Origin: Mycolicibacter kumamotonensis
GTDB taxonomy: Bacteria; Actinomycetota; Actinomycetes; Mycobacteriales; Mycobacteriaceae
DNA: 64,000 nt
Direction of reading: 5' to 3'
Assembly: GCF_002086285.1 (NCBI RefSeq)
Contig: NZ_MVHU01000021.1
Span: 1-64,000, forward strand
The translations under genes were made by a program, and so were the position numbers. Within the stretch, counting starts at the first letter, position 1. Each line of letters opens with the position of its first letter. Under the pieces are notes generated by a model that made no database searches, was not told the origin of the DNA, and saw nothing but the letters and a program-made list of their open reading frames with translations. Shown here in pieces: positions 10,291-20,943 of the stretch.

Positions 10291-10965
10291 CTAACTGCGC
10301 AGCGCCGACACCGCGTCGACCAGCATCTGACGGGCCCGGTCGGCGTCGACCATCGCCAGCGGCTGCCCGCGCACCGGCTGCGGGCTGGCGGTGACCTGCA
10401 CCAGGGCGGTACCGAGGTAGGCGGTGAAGGTGTAGGACTCCCGGGACTGCTGCTGGCCGTCCTTGCCGGTGATCTCGATCTCCGAATGCGAACCCGCTGT
10501 CTGGGCGTGGTCGATCTGCGGGGCATCCGTCTCGTCGAGGTAGCCGGTGAGCTTGCCGGCCTGGAACGAGACGTGCTTGCACTTCTCGGCGGTCGCGGCG
10601 TCGTACGGCAGATCCTGGTCGGCCTGCATGGCGATCGCGACGTACTGGTTGCCGTTGCCGACGACCGAGACCATCGACATCTTGCCCCGGATGCCCTTGG
10701 GCGGGCGGCCGCTGCTGGCGGCGTAGTCGGCGCAGTCCGAGGGGTCGAAGGTCACGCCGGGCGGCATCTTCTGCGGCCCGAGAATCTTGGGGTCGATATC
10801 GTTGGGACCCTTGGTCTGGGTCTTGAACTCCGAGCCGAACGTCGACTCGACGTTGAACAGCTTGGTGGTATCGAGCGGCTTATGGGATCCGCCGCAGCCG
10901 GTCAGTGCTTGCGCGCACATGATCAGGGCAACAGAGGCGACGACCAACGACTTGGGTTCCGGCAC
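10291..10965 (-). CDS. Putative lipoprotein, conserved in mycobacteria
   Basis: A 224-residue protein with a lipoprotein signal: short basic N-terminus, hydrophobic stretch VVASVALIMCAQA, and lipobox LTGC with the acylated Cys at 24. The mature domain has cysteines in SDCADY and EKCKHV that may form a disulfide, and ends in a helix rich in Arg/Val. It resembles the small lipoproteins of unknown function common in mycobacteria (DUF3558/DUF5642-like), but I cannot settle the family. It sits after era on the same strand with a 48-base gap. Confidence 0.75.
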   Translation of the reverse strand: MPEPKSLVVASVALIMCAQALTGCGGSHKPLDTTKLFNVESTFGSEFKTQTKGPNDIDPKILGPQKMPPGVTFDPSDCADYAASSGRPPKGIRGKMSMVSVVGNGNQYVAIAMQADQDLPYDAATAEKCKHVSFQAGKLTGYLDETDAPQIDHAQTAGSHSEIEITGKDGQQQSRESYTFTAYLGTALVQVTASPQPVRGQPLAMVDADRARQMLVDAVSALRS

Positions 10966-11013
10966 CCCTGGAATGTACCCAATCCCGCTTTGCCGCGCAG
11001 GTGCAGACCCCTT

Positions 11014-11910
11014 TTAGAAGCCCAGCCGACCCAGCTGCTTGGGGTCGCGCTGCCAGTTCTTGGCCACCTTCACCCGCAGGTCGAGAAAAACCTTGGTACC
11101 CAAGAGTTTTTCGATCTGGGTGCGCGCGGCGGTGCCGACCTCGCGCAGCCGGGAGCCGCCGCGGCCGATCACGATCCCCTTCTGGCTGTCGCGTTCGACG
11201 TAGAGCACGGCGTGCACGTCGATGAGATCCTCGCGGCCGTCGCGGCGCTCCACCTCCTCGATCACCACCGCCAGCGAATGCGGCAGCTCGTCGCGCACCC
11301 CTTCCAGGGCGGCCTCCCGGATGAACTCGGCCATCAGGGTCTCTTCGGGCTCGTCGGTCAACTCGCCGTCGGGGTAGAAGGCCGGTCCGACCGGCAACGC
11401 CGCGGCCAGCACGTCGATCAGCACGTCGACCTGTTCCCCGGTGACGGCCGAAACCGGGATGATCTCGGCCTCCGGGGCCAGCTCGCTGACGGCGAGCAGC
11501 TGCGCGGCCACCTTGTCGCGGGTGGTCTTGTCGATCTTGGTGACGACGACGACCAGCGTGGTCTTGGGTGCGACCGCCCGGATCTGCTCGACGATCCAGC
11601 GGTCCCCGGGGCCGATCGCCTCGTCGGCGGGGATGCACAAGCCGATGACGTCGACCTGGGCGTAGGTGTCGCGGACCAGGTCGTTGAGCCGCTTGCCCAG
11701 CAGGGTGCGGGGGCGGTGCAGGCCGGGGGTGTCGACCAGGATGATCTGGAAGTCCTTCCGGTGCACGATGCCGCGGATGGTGTGCCGGGTGGTCTGCGGC
11801 CGGTTGGAGGTGATCGCCACCTTCTGGCCGACCAGTGCGTTGGTCAGGGTGGATTTGCCGGTGTTGGGCCGGCCGACGAAACACACGAAGCCGGACCGGA
11901 ACTCAGCCAT
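11014..11910 (-). CDS. era: GTPase Era
   Basis: A 298-residue GTPase that binds 16S rRNA and helps assemble the 30S subunit. The G1 loop GRPNTGKST is near residue 11, G3 DTPGLH near 61, and G4 TKID near 124. A C-terminal KH domain carries the GxxG loop as GIVIGRGGSRLR near residue 245. The ATG at 11910 has a good ribosome site (AAGGGGAAT) and gives the standard length (300 residues in M. tuberculosis Rv2364c). It lies 47 bases after the CNNM/CBS gene in the phoH-ybeY-era ribosome-related string. Confidence 0.97.
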   Translation of the reverse strand: MAEFRSGFVCFVGRPNTGKSTLTNALVGQKVAITSNRPQTTRHTIRGIVHRKDFQIILVDTPGLHRPRTLLGKRLNDLVRDTYAQVDVIGLCIPADEAIGPGDRWIVEQIRAVAPKTTLVVVVTKIDKTTRDKVAAQLLAVSELAPEAEIIPVSAVTGEQVDVLIDVLAAALPVGPAFYPDGELTDEPEETLMAEFIREAALEGVRDELPHSLAVVIEEVERRDGREDLIDVHAVLYVERDSQKGIVIGRGGSRLREVGTAARTQIEKLLGTKVFLDLRVKVAKNWQRDPKQLGRLGF

Positions 11911-11957
11911 GATTCCCCTTCGCCCCACGTGCGACACCCTCGGGACCGGCCAGTGCC

Positions 11958-13265
11958 TCACCGCTCATCTGTGCTCTCCTCGCCGTCGGACTGCGCCGGG
12001 CCCGCCGGACTGACCAGAACGGTGCTGATCCGCACCCTCCCCCGGCTGTCGCGGCTGCCCTCGGCCTGCAGTCGCAGTCCGTGAGAGGTTACCTCGGCGC
12101 CGGGCAGCGGGACCCGGCCCAGCTCCAGCGCCAGCAGGCCGCCGACGGTATCGACGTCGAGGTCCGAGTCGAACTGCACGCCGTAGAGTTCACCGACGTC
12201 TTCGATAGGCAGCCGCGCCGACACCCGAAACATGTTGCTGCCCAACTCTTCCACCGGTGCCACTTCGCCCTGGTCGTACTCGTCGGCGATCTCGCCGACG
12301 ATCTCCTCCAGCACGTCCTCGATGGTGACCAGTCCCGCGATCGCGCCGTATTCGTCGACCAGCAACGCCATGTGGTACCGGCCGCGCTGCATATCGTGCA
12401 GCAGTGCGTTGAGCGCCTTGGAATCGGGCATGAACACCGCCGGGCGCATCACCTGCGCCACGGTGGTGTCCCGCCCGCCGTTTGTGGAGTAATAGGTTTG
12501 TTGGACAAGGTCTTTGAGGTACACGACGCCGAGGATGTCGTCGACGTTCTCGCCGATCACCGGGATACGGGAGTGGCCGCTGCGCACCGCCAGCGATGTC
12601 GCCTGACCCGCGGACTTGTCGCTTTCGATCCACACCATCTCGGTGCGCGGCACCATCACCTCGCGAGCCGGGGTGTCGGCGAGTTCGAAGACAGACTGGA
12701 TCATCCGGCGTTCATCGGCGGCAACCACCCCGCGCTGCTGTGCGAGGTCGACCACCTCGCGCAACTCGACCTCCGAGGCGAACGGGCCGTTGCGAAACCC
12801 CCGCCCCGGCGTCAGTGCGTTACCCAGCACCACCAGCAGGCTGCTGATCGGGGTGAGCAGCACCGAAACCACGTGCAGCGGAAGGGCTGAGGCCAGTGCG
12901 ATCGAATAGGCGTTCTGCCGGCCCAGCGTGCGCGGACCCACGCCGATCACCACGAAGCTCACCACCACCATGGCCGCCGCGGCGGCGAACAATCCCCAGT
13001 CCAGGCCGAGGACGGTGTGCAACAGGTACACCAACAGCGCGGTGGCGGTGATCTCGCAGGTGATGCGCAGCAGCACCACCAGGTTGATGTAGCGGGGCCG
13101 TTCGACCATCAGCTTGGCCAGCCAGACCGCGCCGGGACGTTTCGCGCGGACCAGTTCGTCGACCCGCGCGGGTGATACCGTGCTCACCGCGGCGTCGATC
13201 GCCGCGAACAGTCCGCCCAGACCGATCAGCGCGATCACGCTGACTAACAGCGGTGTTCCGGTCAC
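11958..13265 (-). CDS. CNNM/CorC-family membrane protein with CBS pair
   Basis: A 435-residue protein. Residues 1-170 are a CNNM (DUF21) membrane domain with four hydrophobic segments; residues 200-320 are two CBS domains, with PRTEMVWI and [24 protein letters not shown] typical of the CorC/HlyC group; the last 80 residues are a CorC-type C-terminal domain. Related proteins export or sense Mg2+ or Co2+. I chose the GTG at 13265, which overlaps the ybeY stop (CCGTGACC) and gives exactly the length of M. tuberculosis Rv2366c. Confidence 0.93.
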   Translation of the reverse strand: MTGTPLLVSVIALIGLGGLFAAIDAAVSTVSPARVDELVRAKRPGAVWLAKLMVERPRYINLVVLLRITCEITATALLVYLLHTVLGLDWGLFAAAAAMVVVSFVVIGVGPRTLGRQNAYSIALASALPLHVVSVLLTPISSLLVVLGNALTPGRGFRNGPFASEVELREVVDLAQQRGVVAADERRMIQSVFELADTPAREVMVPRTEMVWIESDKSAGQATSLAVRSGHSRIPVIGENVDDILGVVYLKDLVQQTYYSTNGGRDTTVAQVMRPAVFMPDSKALNALLHDMQRGRYHMALLVDEYGAIAGLVTIEDVLEEIVGEIADEYDQGEVAPVEELGSNMFRVSARLPIEDVGELYGVQFDSDLDVDTVGGLLALELGRVPLPGAEVTSHGLRLQAEGSRDSRGRVRISTVLVSPAGPAQSDGEESTDER

Positions 13266-13798
13266 GGTTCGTCGAAGTACCTGGACTTGTCGAGCAGCCG
13301 GCGGTCTCTTTCTTGCTGGGTCTCGGCGCGGTAGCTCTCCACCTGGTCGGCGACCCATTCCTCGAGCAGTCGGCGCTGCAGCGCGAACATCTCTTTTTCC
13401 TCATCGGGCTCGGCGTGGTCGTAGCCCAGCAGGTGCAGCACGCCGTGCACGGTCAGCAGTGCCAGTTCCTGGCCGAGCGAATGCCCGGCCGCTGCGGCCT
13501 GTTCGGCGGCGAACTCCGGGCACAAGGCGATGTCGCCGAGCATCGAGGGCCCGGGCTCGGGAGCGTCCGGGCGGCCGCCGGGCTCCAGCTCGTCCATCGG
13601 AAAGCTCATCACGTCGGTGGGGCCGGGCAGGTCCATCCAGCGCATGTGCAGATCGGCCATCGCCGCGGTGTCCAGCAGCACCATCGACAACTCGGCGCCG
13701 GGGTTGACGTCCATCCTGGCCAGCACGAACTTGGCGACGCTGACCAGCTCGACCTCGGAGACATCCAGGCCGGATTCGTTGGAGACCTCGATGCTCAC
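13262..13798 (-). CDS. ybeY: Endoribonuclease YbeY (rRNA maturation)
   Basis: A 178-residue metalloprotein that processes the 3' end of 16S rRNA and takes part in ribosome quality control. The zinc-binding [11 protein letters not shown] motif (HxxxHxxxxxH) is intact near residue 115. DVMSFP near residue 62 is also family-typical. It overlaps phoH upstream (ATGA, 13795-13798) and the CNNM gene downstream (GTGA), so the three are likely translated together. Confidence 0.96.
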   Translation of the reverse strand: MSIEVSNESGLDVSEVELVSVAKFVLARMDVNPGAELSMVLLDTAAMADLHMRWMDLPGPTDVMSFPMDELEPGGRPDAPEPGPSMLGDIALCPEFAAEQAAAAGHSLGQELALLTVHGVLHLLGYDHAEPDEEKEMFALQRRLLEEWVADQVESYRAETQQERDRRLLDKSRYFDEP

Positions 13799-14847
13799 CG
13801 GCGCGACCTGCCCCCCGACGCGCGCCTGGCCGCCCGGTTCATCGCCAGGCCCGGCCCGCTGCGTTCGGCTTCGTGGCGGGAATAGGCGTCGACGATGTCG
13901 GAGACCAGCCGGTGCCGAACGACGTCGACGCTGCTCATCTCGGCAACACAGATGTCCTCGATGTCGTCGAGGATGTCCACGGCCGCCCGCAGACCCGACT
14001 TCGCGCCGCCGGGCAGGTCGATCTGGGTGACGTCGCCGGTGACGACCATTTTGGAGCCGAATCCCAACCGGGTCAGGAACATCTTCATCTGTTCGGCGGT
14101 GGTGTTCTGCGCCTCGTCGAGGATGATGAACGCGCTATTGAGGCTGCGGCCCCGCATGTAGGCCAGCGGCGCCACCTCGATCACCCCGGAGTTCATCAGC
14201 TTGGGAATCAGCTCCGGATCCATCATGTCGTAGAGCGCGTCGTAGAGCGGGCGCAGATACGGGTCGATCTTCTCGCTCAGCGTTCCGGGCAGAAAGCCAA
14301 GGCTCTCACCGGCTTCCACCGCCGGACGGGTCAAAATGATGCGCGTCACCTGCTTGTTCTGCAGCGCGCTGACCGCCTTGGCCATCGCCAGGTAGGTCTT
14401 TCCGGTACCGGCCGGGCCGATACCGAACACGATGGTGTTGGCGTCGATGGCGTCGACGTAGCGTTTCTGGTTGAGCGTCTTGGGCCGGATCGTCTTGCCG
14501 CGCCGGGCCAGGATGTCCAGGGTCAGCACCTCGGCCGGCGAAGCACTGCCGGTGCCCACCAGCATGCCGACACTGTGCCGCACCGTTTCCGGAGTCAGGG
14601 ACTGACCGCCCGCGGCGATGGCCACCAGCTCGGAGATCACCCGCTCGGCCAGGGCGACGTCGGTCGGTGACCCGGAGATGGTGACCGCGTTGCCGCGCAC
14701 ATGCAGATCGGCGGCCACCATGCGTTCCAGCGCACGCAGGTTCTCATCGGCGGAGCCCAGCAGACCCACGACCAGATCGGGTGGAATGTCGACGCTGCTG
14801 CGAACCTGAGGGGCTGATTCGGCAGTGGGGGTATCGCGGGGCGTCAC
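13795..14847 (-). CDS. phoH: PhoH-like ATPase (PhoH1)
   Basis: A 350-residue protein. Residues 15-90 are a KH-like nucleic-acid-binding domain; residues 110-330 are a P-loop ATPase with Walker A GPAGTGKT near 145 and Walker [10 protein letters not shown] near 243. PhoH proteins are thought to be RNA helicases or RNA-linked ATPases and are almost always next to ybeY, as here. This matches M. tuberculosis Rv2368c. The ATG at 14847 begins [10 protein letters not shown]; the 218 bases upstream hold no gene and presumably the promoter of the phoH-ybeY-CNNM-era string. Confidence 0.95.
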   Translation of the reverse strand: MTPRDTPTAESAPQVRSSVDIPPDLVVGLLGSADENLRALERMVAADLHVRGNAVTISGSPTDVALAERVISELVAIAAGGQSLTPETVRHSVGMLVGTGSASPAEVLTLDILARRGKTIRPKTLNQKRYVDAIDANTIVFGIGPAGTGKTYLAMAKAVSALQNKQVTRIILTRPAVEAGESLGFLPGTLSEKIDPYLRPLYDALYDMMDPELIPKLMNSGVIEVAPLAYMRGRSLNSAFIILDEAQNTTAEQMKMFLTRLGFGSKMVVTGDVTQIDLPGGAKSGLRAAVDILDDIEDICVAEMSSVDVVRHRLVSDIVDAYSRHEAERSGPGLAMNRAARRASGGRSRR

Positions 14848-15065
14848 GGGGTTTCCGAAACCTGCTTTCCTGGGGGTTCACACAGCGATAAGTCGGACGC
14901 CTCAGTCTACCGTCGGTTCCCTGCCGTGCGCCCCGCTTCCTCAACGACGTGGCCCAACGCGCAGAGCACTCGGTCGGGGACGTCGCCGCCGAGCTGGCAT
15001 CGTTCGCCGTTACGTGAGCGGTTCGTTCAAGACGGGGCGGCACTGAACCGCCGAAACTGACAGCC

Positions 15066-15713
15066 ATGAGCGAGGAAGCTTTCACCCCTGCCCTGGGCCG
15101 GCTGGCGCCGGCTCGTTTCTTCGATTACGTGGCGGCGCTGACCCGCGAGCGGCTGTGGCGGGGACTGACCGTCGAACACCTGGCCCCGCGGCCGGGCGAT
15201 GCGATCCTCGACGTGGGCTGCGGGACCGGATCGCTGGCACTGCTGACCGCCCGGGCGCAGCCGCAGGCCACGGTCGTGGGTCTGGATCCCGATCCCGAGG
15301 TGTTGGCGGTGGCGCGCGGCAAGGACACCCAGAGCCAAGTTCGCTGGCTGACCGGGATGGGCGACGCCCTGCTGGACGCGGTGGGCGCGGAGTCGATGGA
15401 CGCGGTGATGTCCAGCCTGGTGTTGCACCAGTGTCCGATTGCGGTGAAGCGTGCCGTGCTGGCGTCGATGTTCGCGGTGCTGCGGCCGGGCGGCCGGCTG
15501 GTGATCGCCGATTACGGGTGGCAGCGGACGCGGCTGATGCGTACGGCGTTTCGGATCGTGCAGCTCGCGGACGGCAAGACCGACACCCAACCCAATGCCG
15601 ACGGCGTTCTGCCGGAACTGATTTCGGGCGCCGGGTTCGTCGACGTGCGAGAAGTCCAGGTGGTGCCCACCATCACCGGGTCGATCTCGATCTATGTCGC
15701 CGGCAAACGCTGA
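15066..15713 (+). CDS. Class I SAM-dependent methyltransferase (UbiE-like)
   Basis: A 215-residue single-domain methyltransferase. LDVGCGTGSLAL near residue 48 is motif I; VVGLDPDPEVL supplies the acidic residue for SAM; LRPGGRLVIADYG is motif III. The opening helix ARFFDYVAALTRERLW is common in small-molecule and quinone methyltransferases. The substrate is not evident. It is convergent with the AraC-type regulator gene and their 3' ends overlap by 22 bases, an arrangement that can cause mutual antisense effects. Confidence 0.88.
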   Translation: MSEEAFTPALGRLAPARFFDYVAALTRERLWRGLTVEHLAPRPGDAILDVGCGTGSLALLTARAQPQATVVGLDPDPEVLAVARGKDTQSQVRWLTGMGDALLDAVGAESMDAVMSSLVLHQCPIAVKRAVLASMFAVLRPGGRLVIADYGWQRTRLMRTAFRIVQLADGKTDTQPNADGVLPELISGAGFVDVREVQVVPTITGSISIYVAGKR

Positions 15714-16396
15714 ACGCCCAGGGCGTGCAGCACCACCGCCGGCGTCAGGCCCATCATCTCCCGCATCTGCCGGGTGAAGTGAGCCTGGTCGGAGAAACCG
15801 GCGGTGACCGCAGCCTGCGCCGGCGACACCCCGGACTGCAACACCTCGACGGCTCGGCGCAGCCGTGACCAGACCCGCCAGCGACTCAGCGGCATCCCCA
15901 GTTGCCGGCGAGCCAGCCCCCGCAGGCGCTGAGGTGAAACACCTACCGCGACAGCTAGATCCGGCATCGAGAGGTTGCCCTCGGCAAGCATGGTCAGGGC
16001 CGCCACCAGCCGCGGATCGATTTCTCGTGACGGCCCTCGACACGCGTCCGCGACGTTCTGCTCGCTCAGCTCACCCAGCTCGGGCGCGGCCGCGATCCCG
16101 GTGTCGTAGCGGCGGCGCAATCGGTCGGCGAACAGGCAGTGCGGCTCGATGAAGTAGGTGACCAGGTCGCGGGCGGCCAGGATGCGGTGCGGCGCCATCG
16201 GTGACACGACCAGTGCGCAGGCCCGGTGCCGGTTCCCGGCGGCGTCCACCATGGCGACTTCGCCGCGCCCTGCGACCACGATCTGGAATGCGCCGTGGCG
16301 ATGGATCGGGCCGCCGCTGCCCACCGGGCCGCGGTACACCGCGTAGCCGTCGCCGATGACCAGCGAGGGCACCGGATCGGATCGGCCGTCCACCAC
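15692..16396 (-). CDS. AraC-family transcriptional regulator
   Basis: A 234-residue regulator. Residues 20-90 form a cupin-like ligand domain (GPIHRHGAFQIVVAGRGEV), and residues 135-234 are the AraC DNA-binding domain with two helix-turn-helix units (SMPDLAVAVGVSPQRL and AAVTAGFSDQAHFTRQMR, the latter close to the family consensus). The ligand and targets are unknown; the overlapping methyltransferase gene is the obvious candidate target. The start is one of two adjacent GTGs (16396 or 16393), four bases after the rsmE stop. Confidence 0.88.
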   Translation of the reverse strand: MVDGRSDPVPSLVIGDGYAVYRGPVGSGGPIHRHGAFQIVVAGRGEVAMVDAAGNRHRACALVVSPMAPHRILAARDLVTYFIEPHCLFADRLRRRYDTGIAAAPELGELSEQNVADACRGPSREIDPRLVAALTMLAEGNLSMPDLAVAVGVSPQRLRGLARRQLGMPLSRWRVWSRLRRAVEVLQSGVSPAQAAVTAGFSDQAHFTRQMREMMGLTPAVVLHALGVQRLPAT

Positions 16397-16399
16397 CGC

Positions 16400-17143
16400 T
16401 CAACCCCAGCGCCCGGTCAGCACCCCCAGCGCACCCAGTGCGACCGCGGCCGCGGTGGAGGTGCGCAGCACGGTCGGGCCCAGCCGCGCCGCGACGGCCC
16501 CGGCGCCGGTGAGCGCCCCCAGCTCCGCGTCGGTGATGCCGCCCTCCGGGCCGACCACCACAGCCAGTGCCGGCGCGGCGGCCACCGCCGCGTCCGCCAG
16601 CCCGGCGGAGGCCGCGTCGTGCAGCACCAGCACCGTCGTACCGTCGGCGACCTGCTCGCCCACCCACGCCACCAGCGCGGCGGTCCCGAGCACCCCGTCC
16701 ACCGGCGGAATGTGGGCGCGACGGGACTGGGCGGCGGCCGCCCGCGCCACCGCCCGCCACCGCCGCAGCCCCTTGTCGGCCCGCGGGCCGTCCCAGCGGG
16801 CCACGCAGCGGTCGGCCTGCCAGGCCAGGAACGCGTCGGCGCCGGCCTCGGTGGCCAGCTCGACCGCCAGCTCGGACCGTTCGGATTTGGGCAGGGCCTG
16901 CACCACCGTCACCGGTGGCACGGGCGGCTCGACCGTGCGGCACCGCAGCACCCTGGCCCGCAGCCCGCCCCGGTCAGTTTCCTCGACCCGGCATTCGGCC
17001 ACTACCCCGGCGCCGTCACCCAGGGTCAGTTCCTCCCCGGGCCGGATTCGGCGCACCGTCGCGGCGTGGAAGCCGGCGTCGCCGCCGACGTCGGCCAGCG
17101 CACCCACTTCGGGCAGCGCCTCGACGTAGAACAGGCCGCCCAA
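16400..17143 (-). CDS. rsmE: 16S rRNA m3U1498 methyltransferase RsmE
   Basis: A 247-residue SPOUT methyltransferase that methylates U1498 of 16S rRNA. The N-terminal PUA-like domain contains [16 protein letters not shown], and the knotted SAM domain carries [14 protein letters not shown] and [13 protein letters not shown], all family-typical. I placed the start at a TTG three bases after the dnaJ2 stop; no ATG or GTG fits better, and the M. tuberculosis homologue (Rv2372c) begins at the equivalent place. Confidence 0.95.
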   Translation of the reverse strand: MGGLFYVEALPEVGALADVGGDAGFHAATVRRIRPGEELTLGDGAGVVAECRVEETDRGGLRARVLRCRTVEPPVPPVTVVQALPKSERSELAVELATEAGADAFLAWQADRCVARWDGPRADKGLRRWRAVARAAAAQSRRAHIPPVDGVLGTAALVAWVGEQVADGTTVLVLHDAASAGLADAAVAAAPALAVVVGPEGGITDAELGALTGAGAVAARLGPTVLRTSTAAAVALGALGVLTGRWG

Positions 17144-17146
17144 GAC

Positions 17147-18292
17147 TCAGCGGCTGCTGAAGGTTTCGCGGAGGCGGCTGAACAGCCCGCCGCCGCCGTG
17201 CGGGGCGTTCGCCGAGCGGACCTCGGCGGTCTCGCGTTCCCGGTGCTCCTTGAACTTGCGCAGCAGGTCGATGTCGTGGTTGTCCAGCCGCTCGGGCACC
17301 ACCACCTCGATGTGGGCGTGCAGGTCGCCGCGGGCACCGGACCGCAGCTGCGGCATGCCGTGGCCGCGCAGCGCGATGGTCGCCCCGGGCTGGGTGCCGG
17401 GCGGGATGGTGATGTCGATGGGGCCGTCGAGGATCGCGTCCACGGCCACCGTGGTGCCCAGCGCCGCGTCGACCATCGGCACCGAGATGTGGCAGTGCAG
17501 ATCGTCGCCGTCGCGGGCGAAGATCTCGTGGGGCTGCTCGTGGACTTCGACGTAGAGGTCACCGGCCGGTCCGCCGCCGGGCCCGACTTCGCCCTGAGCG
17601 GCCAGCCGGACGCGCATGCCGTCACCGACACCGGCGGGGATCTTCACGCTGATGTCGCGGCGGGCCCGCACCCGGCCGTCGCCGCCGCACTGGTGACATG
17701 GATCCGGGATGACCTCCCCGACCCCGCGGCAGGTCGGACACGGCCGCGACGTCATCACCTGGCCGAGCAGGGACCGCTGTACGGTCTGCACTTCGCCGCG
17801 GCCGTGGCAGGTGTCGCAGGCCATCGGCCGGGAATCCCCGTGGGTGCCGCGGCCCTGGCAGCGGTCACAGAGCACCGCGGTGTCGACGGTGACCTGCTTG
17901 GTCACACCGGTCGCGCATTCGGTGAGGTCAAGACGCATACGCAGCAGCGAGTCCGACCCGGGCCGGACCCGCCCGATCGGTCCGCGGGAGGTCGCGCCGC
18001 CGCCGAAGAAGGCTTCGAAGACGTCCCCGAGGCCGCCGAAACCGCCGAACCCGTTGCCGGCGGCACCGCCGCCGTTCTCCAGCGGGTCGCCGCCGAGGTC
18101 GACGATGCGGCGCTTCTCCGGGTCGGAGAGCACCTCGTAGGCGACGCTGATCTCCTTGAACTTGGCCTGTGCCGCCTCGTCGGGGTTGACATCGGGATGG
18201 TATTTGCGAGCCAGCTTGCGGTATGCGCGCTTGAGCTCCGTGTCGCTGACGCCCTTATCGACGCCGAGCAGTCCGTAATAGTCGCGTGCCAC
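17147..18292 (-). CDS. dnaJ2: Chaperone DnaJ2
   Basis: A 381-residue type I J-protein, the co-chaperone that stimulates DnaK. Residues 1-68 are the J domain with KYHPDVN (the HPD loop). A Gly/Phe-rich linker [20 protein letters not shown] follows near residue 85. Four CxxCxGxG zinc repeats occupy about 140-215 ([32 protein letters not shown]). The C-terminal substrate domain follows. It lies 33 bases after hrcA on the same strand, the standard mycobacterial hrcA-dnaJ2 pair. Confidence 0.97.
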   Translation of the reverse strand: MARDYYGLLGVDKGVSDTELKRAYRKLARKYHPDVNPDEAAQAKFKEISVAYEVLSDPEKRRIVDLGGDPLENGGGAAGNGFGGFGGLGDVFEAFFGGGATSRGPIGRVRPGSDSLLRMRLDLTECATGVTKQVTVDTAVLCDRCQGRGTHGDSRPMACDTCHGRGEVQTVQRSLLGQVMTSRPCPTCRGVGEVIPDPCHQCGGDGRVRARRDISVKIPAGVGDGMRVRLAAQGEVGPGGGPAGDLYVEVHEQPHEIFARDGDDLHCHISVPMVDAALGTTVAVDAILDGPIDITIPPGTQPGATIALRGHGMPQLRSGARGDLHAHIEVVVPERLDNHDIDLLRKFKEHRERETAEVRSANAPHGGGGLFSRLRETFSSR

Positions 18293-18325
18293 GCTTGACC
18301 TTTCCCAACTTCTGCCGGCCGGGGG

Positions 18326-19369
18326 TTATCGGGCCCCGAGCACTTCGCCGATGTACATAGCAACCGCAGCGACACTGGCGATAGTTCCCGGATAGTCCAT
18401 CCGGGTGGGACCCAGCACCCCCATCCCCCCGTAGACGGTGCCCTGCGAACCGTAAGCGGTGGACACCACCGAGGCGCCGGCCATCTCCTGCGCCTCGGTC
18501 TCGTGACCGATGCGCACCGTGACTTTACCGGCTTCCTGTTGCACGGCCAGCAGCCGCAGCACCACGACCTGCTCTTCGAGGACTTCCAGCACCGAGCGCA
18601 GCGAATCGCCGAAGTCGGCGGCGTTGCGGGTCAGGTTGGCGGTGCCGCCCAGCAGCAGGCGCTCCTCGCGGTGCTCGACCAGCGATTCCAGCAGCACCGT
18701 CGCCGACCGCCCGACCGCGTTCGCCAGGCCGGGCGACAGCCCGCTGTGTCCGTCCAGGTGCCCGGCGAGCTCGGCGACGGCGGTGGAGGCCGCCGAGATC
18801 CGCTTGCCCTCCAATGCGGCGCCGAGCAGCTCACGCAGCTGGGAAAGCTGGTGGTCGTCGATGGTGTCCCCGAGTTCGACGATGCGCTGGTCGACCCGGC
18901 CGGAGTCGGTGATGACGACCAGCAGCAGCCGCGCCGGGGTGAGCGCGATCACCTCCAGGTGGCGCACCGTGGACACCGACAGGGTCGGATACTGCACGAC
19001 GGCCACCTGACGGGTCAGCTGCGCCAGGGTGCGCACCGCGCGGCGCAGCACGTCGTCGAGGTCGACACCGGAGTCCAAAAACGACAGGATCGCCCGGCGC
19101 TCCGCGGCCGACAGCGGTTTGACCTCCTCGATACGGTCGACGAATTCCCGGTAGCCCTTCTCGGTGGGCACCCGCCCCGAACTGGTGTGCGGTTGGGCGA
19201 TGTAGCCCTCGGCCTCCAGCACGGCCATGTCGTTGCGCACGGTGGCCGAGGACACCCCGAGGTTGTGTCGTTCGACCAGGGCTTTGGATCCGATCGGTTC
19301 TTTGGTCGCGACGAAGTCGGCGACGATGGCGCGCAGCACCTCGAAGCGACGATCATCAGCCACACTCAT
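18326..19369 (-). CDS. hrcA: Heat-inducible transcription repressor HrcA
   Basis: A 347-residue repressor of heat-shock chaperone genes that binds CIRCE elements with help from GroEL. Residues 1-75 are a winged helix ([20 protein letters not shown], then HTSSGRVPT, both diagnostic). The rest is the GAF-like dimer domain ending in [10 protein letters not shown] chose the ATG at 19369 ([11 protein letters not shown]), which gives the usual length. I saw no CIRCE sequence upstream of hrcA in this window. Confidence 0.96.
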   Translation of the reverse strand: MSVADDRRFEVLRAIVADFVATKEPIGSKALVERHNLGVSSATVRNDMAVLEAEGYIAQPHTSSGRVPTEKGYREFVDRIEEVKPLSAAERRAILSFLDSGVDLDDVLRRAVRTLAQLTRQVAVVQYPTLSVSTVRHLEVIALTPARLLLVVITDSGRVDQRIVELGDTIDDHQLSQLRELLGAALEGKRISAASTAVAELAGHLDGHSGLSPGLANAVGRSATVLLESLVEHREERLLLGGTANLTRNAADFGDSLRSVLEVLEEQVVVLRLLAVQQEAGKVTVRIGHETEAQEMAGASVVSTAYGSQGTVYGGMGVLGPTRMDYPGTIASVAAVAMYIGEVLGAR

Positions 19370-19481
19370 AGGAACTAGATTACGTTCTGGGTTATCTCCT
19401 GGCGCGAACGTGCGTGTTTGCACGCCGACACGCCGTGATTTCTGTACATCTCCGCACGCTGACGCGGAAGAGAGGACCGGG

Positions 19482-20891
19482 ATGTCCGACTTCCCCTATA
19501 CCGACCGCTTCACCGTCAACCGCGTGCTGCCCGAACGGGGCCGGCCGCGCGCGGAGGTGCTCGCCGAGCTGCAGGAGATGGCGCGGGCCGAAGATCCCAC
19601 CTGGGAGACCGGCAAGGTCTCCGGGACCATGTACTGCGGCGACCACGAGCACTACCGCTTCCTGGACGAGGCGTTCGGGCTGTTCGCCCACGTCAATGTG
19701 TTGCAGCGCGACATCTGCCCGTCGGCGACCAAGTTCGAGGGCGAGGTCATCGCGATGGCCCTGGACCTGATGCACGCCGACGCCGTCACCGACGGTGAGC
19801 CGGCCGGGATGGTCACCACCGGCGGCACCGGCAGCATCATCCACGCCCTGCTGGCCTACCGCGAGCACGCCGCCAAGCATCGCGGGGTCCCCCGCGGCGG
19901 TGCGCGCCCGAACTTCATCAAACCCGAGACCGGTCACCCCGCGTTCGACAAGGGCTGCCACCTGTTCGGCATCGAAATCCGCCGGGCGCCGATCGACCCG
20001 CAGACCACCGAGGTCGACGTCGACTGGGTGGCCGACAACATCGACGAGAACACCATCGCGATCATGGGGTCGGCCTGTAACTACGGCTACGGCACCGTCG
20101 ACCCGATCCCCCGGCTGGGCGAGCTGGCCTCCGAGCGCGGGGTGGGTCTGCACGTCGACGGCTGCCTGGGCGGGTTCGTGCTGCCCTTCGCCCAGGAGCT
20201 GGGCTTCGACGTCCCGTTGTTCGATTTCCGGGTCCCCGGCGTCACCAGCATCTCCGCGGACAACCACAAGTACGGCTACGCCTTGAAGGGCGCCTCCACG
20301 CTGCTGTTCCGGGACAAGTCCTACCGCAACGCGCAGTACTTCTTCCTGCCGGACTGGAGCGGCGGCAAGTACATGTCGCCGGGGATCGAGGGGTCCCGCT
20401 CGGGTGGCCTGATCGCCGCCGCGTGGGCGTCGATGGTCCAGCTGGGACGCGAGGGATACCGCAACTACGCCAAGCAGATCCTGGAGACCGCGTCGGCGAT
20501 GCAGGACGCGGTGCGCAGCCACCCGGAGCTGACGATCCTGGGTTCACCGACGTTCTGCTTCAGCTTCCGCTCCGACGAATTCGACATCTACCACGTCGCC
20601 GACGCCATGAAGACCAAAGGCTGGCGGTTCAACGGCCAGCAGTACCCCAACGCCATCCACATGGCCGTCACCCGGCCGCAGACTCAGCCCGGCGTGGTCG
20701 AGGCGTTCGCCGCCGACCTCGACGACGCCGTGGAGTACGCCAAGAAGAAGAACGCCGCCGGAGAGACCCCGATCAGCGCCGCGGTCTATGGCGGCGTGCC
20801 GGGCGGAATGACCGATGAGGCGGCCCGCTTCATCGAGGGGTTCATGGAGCAGATACTCGACACCCACCAGTCGCTGCCCCCCGGTTCGTGA
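19482..20891 (+). CDS. PLP-dependent lyase resembling sphingosine-1-phosphate lyase
   Basis: A 469-residue group II PLP enzyme. [18 protein letters not shown] near residue 262 carries the Schiff-base Lys in a setting close to sphingosine-1-phosphate lyases; [12 protein letters not shown] holds the Asp that pairs with the PLP nitrogen, and TTGGTGSI binds the phosphate. Such lyases cut phosphorylated sphingoid bases into an aldehyde and phosphoethanolamine. Some glutamate or aspartate decarboxylases look alike, so the substrate is not certain. GGAAGAGAGG upstream of the ATG is a good ribosome site. It is divergent from hrcA and followed by a sugar-kinase gene 52 bases later. Confidence 0.85.
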   Translation: MSDFPYTDRFTVNRVLPERGRPRAEVLAELQEMARAEDPTWETGKVSGTMYCGDHEHYRFLDEAFGLFAHVNVLQRDICPSATKFEGEVIAMALDLMHADAVTDGEPAGMVTTGGTGSIIHALLAYREHAAKHRGVPRGGARPNFIKPETGHPAFDKGCHLFGIEIRRAPIDPQTTEVDVDWVADNIDENTIAIMGSACNYGYGTVDPIPRLGELASERGVGLHVDGCLGGFVLPFAQELGFDVPLFDFRVPGVTSISADNHKYGYALKGASTLLFRDKSYRNAQYFFLPDWSGGKYMSPGIEGSRSGGLIAAAWASMVQLGREGYRNYAKQILETASAMQDAVRSHPELTILGSPTFCFSFRSDEFDIYHVADAMKTKGWRFNGQQYPNAIHMAVTRPQTQPGVVEAFAADLDDAVEYAKKKNAAGETPISAAVYGGVPGGMTDEAARFIEGFMEQILDTHQSLPPGS

Positions 20892-20943
20892 CGCCGCCCC
20901 GACGACGATGCAGCGCGCCAGCGATGCTGACGAGCGGTGCCGG

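Noticed and set aside
16226..18298. Long plus-strand frame across rsmE and dnaJ2
   Set aside because: Antisense shadow; both minus-strand genes have clear diagnostic motifs.
19370..19481. Inverted repeat GCGTG-TTTG-CACGC upstream of hrcA as a CIRCE element
   Set aside because: It does not match TTAGCACTC-N9-GAGTGCTAA; short GC arms like this arise often by chance at this G+C content.
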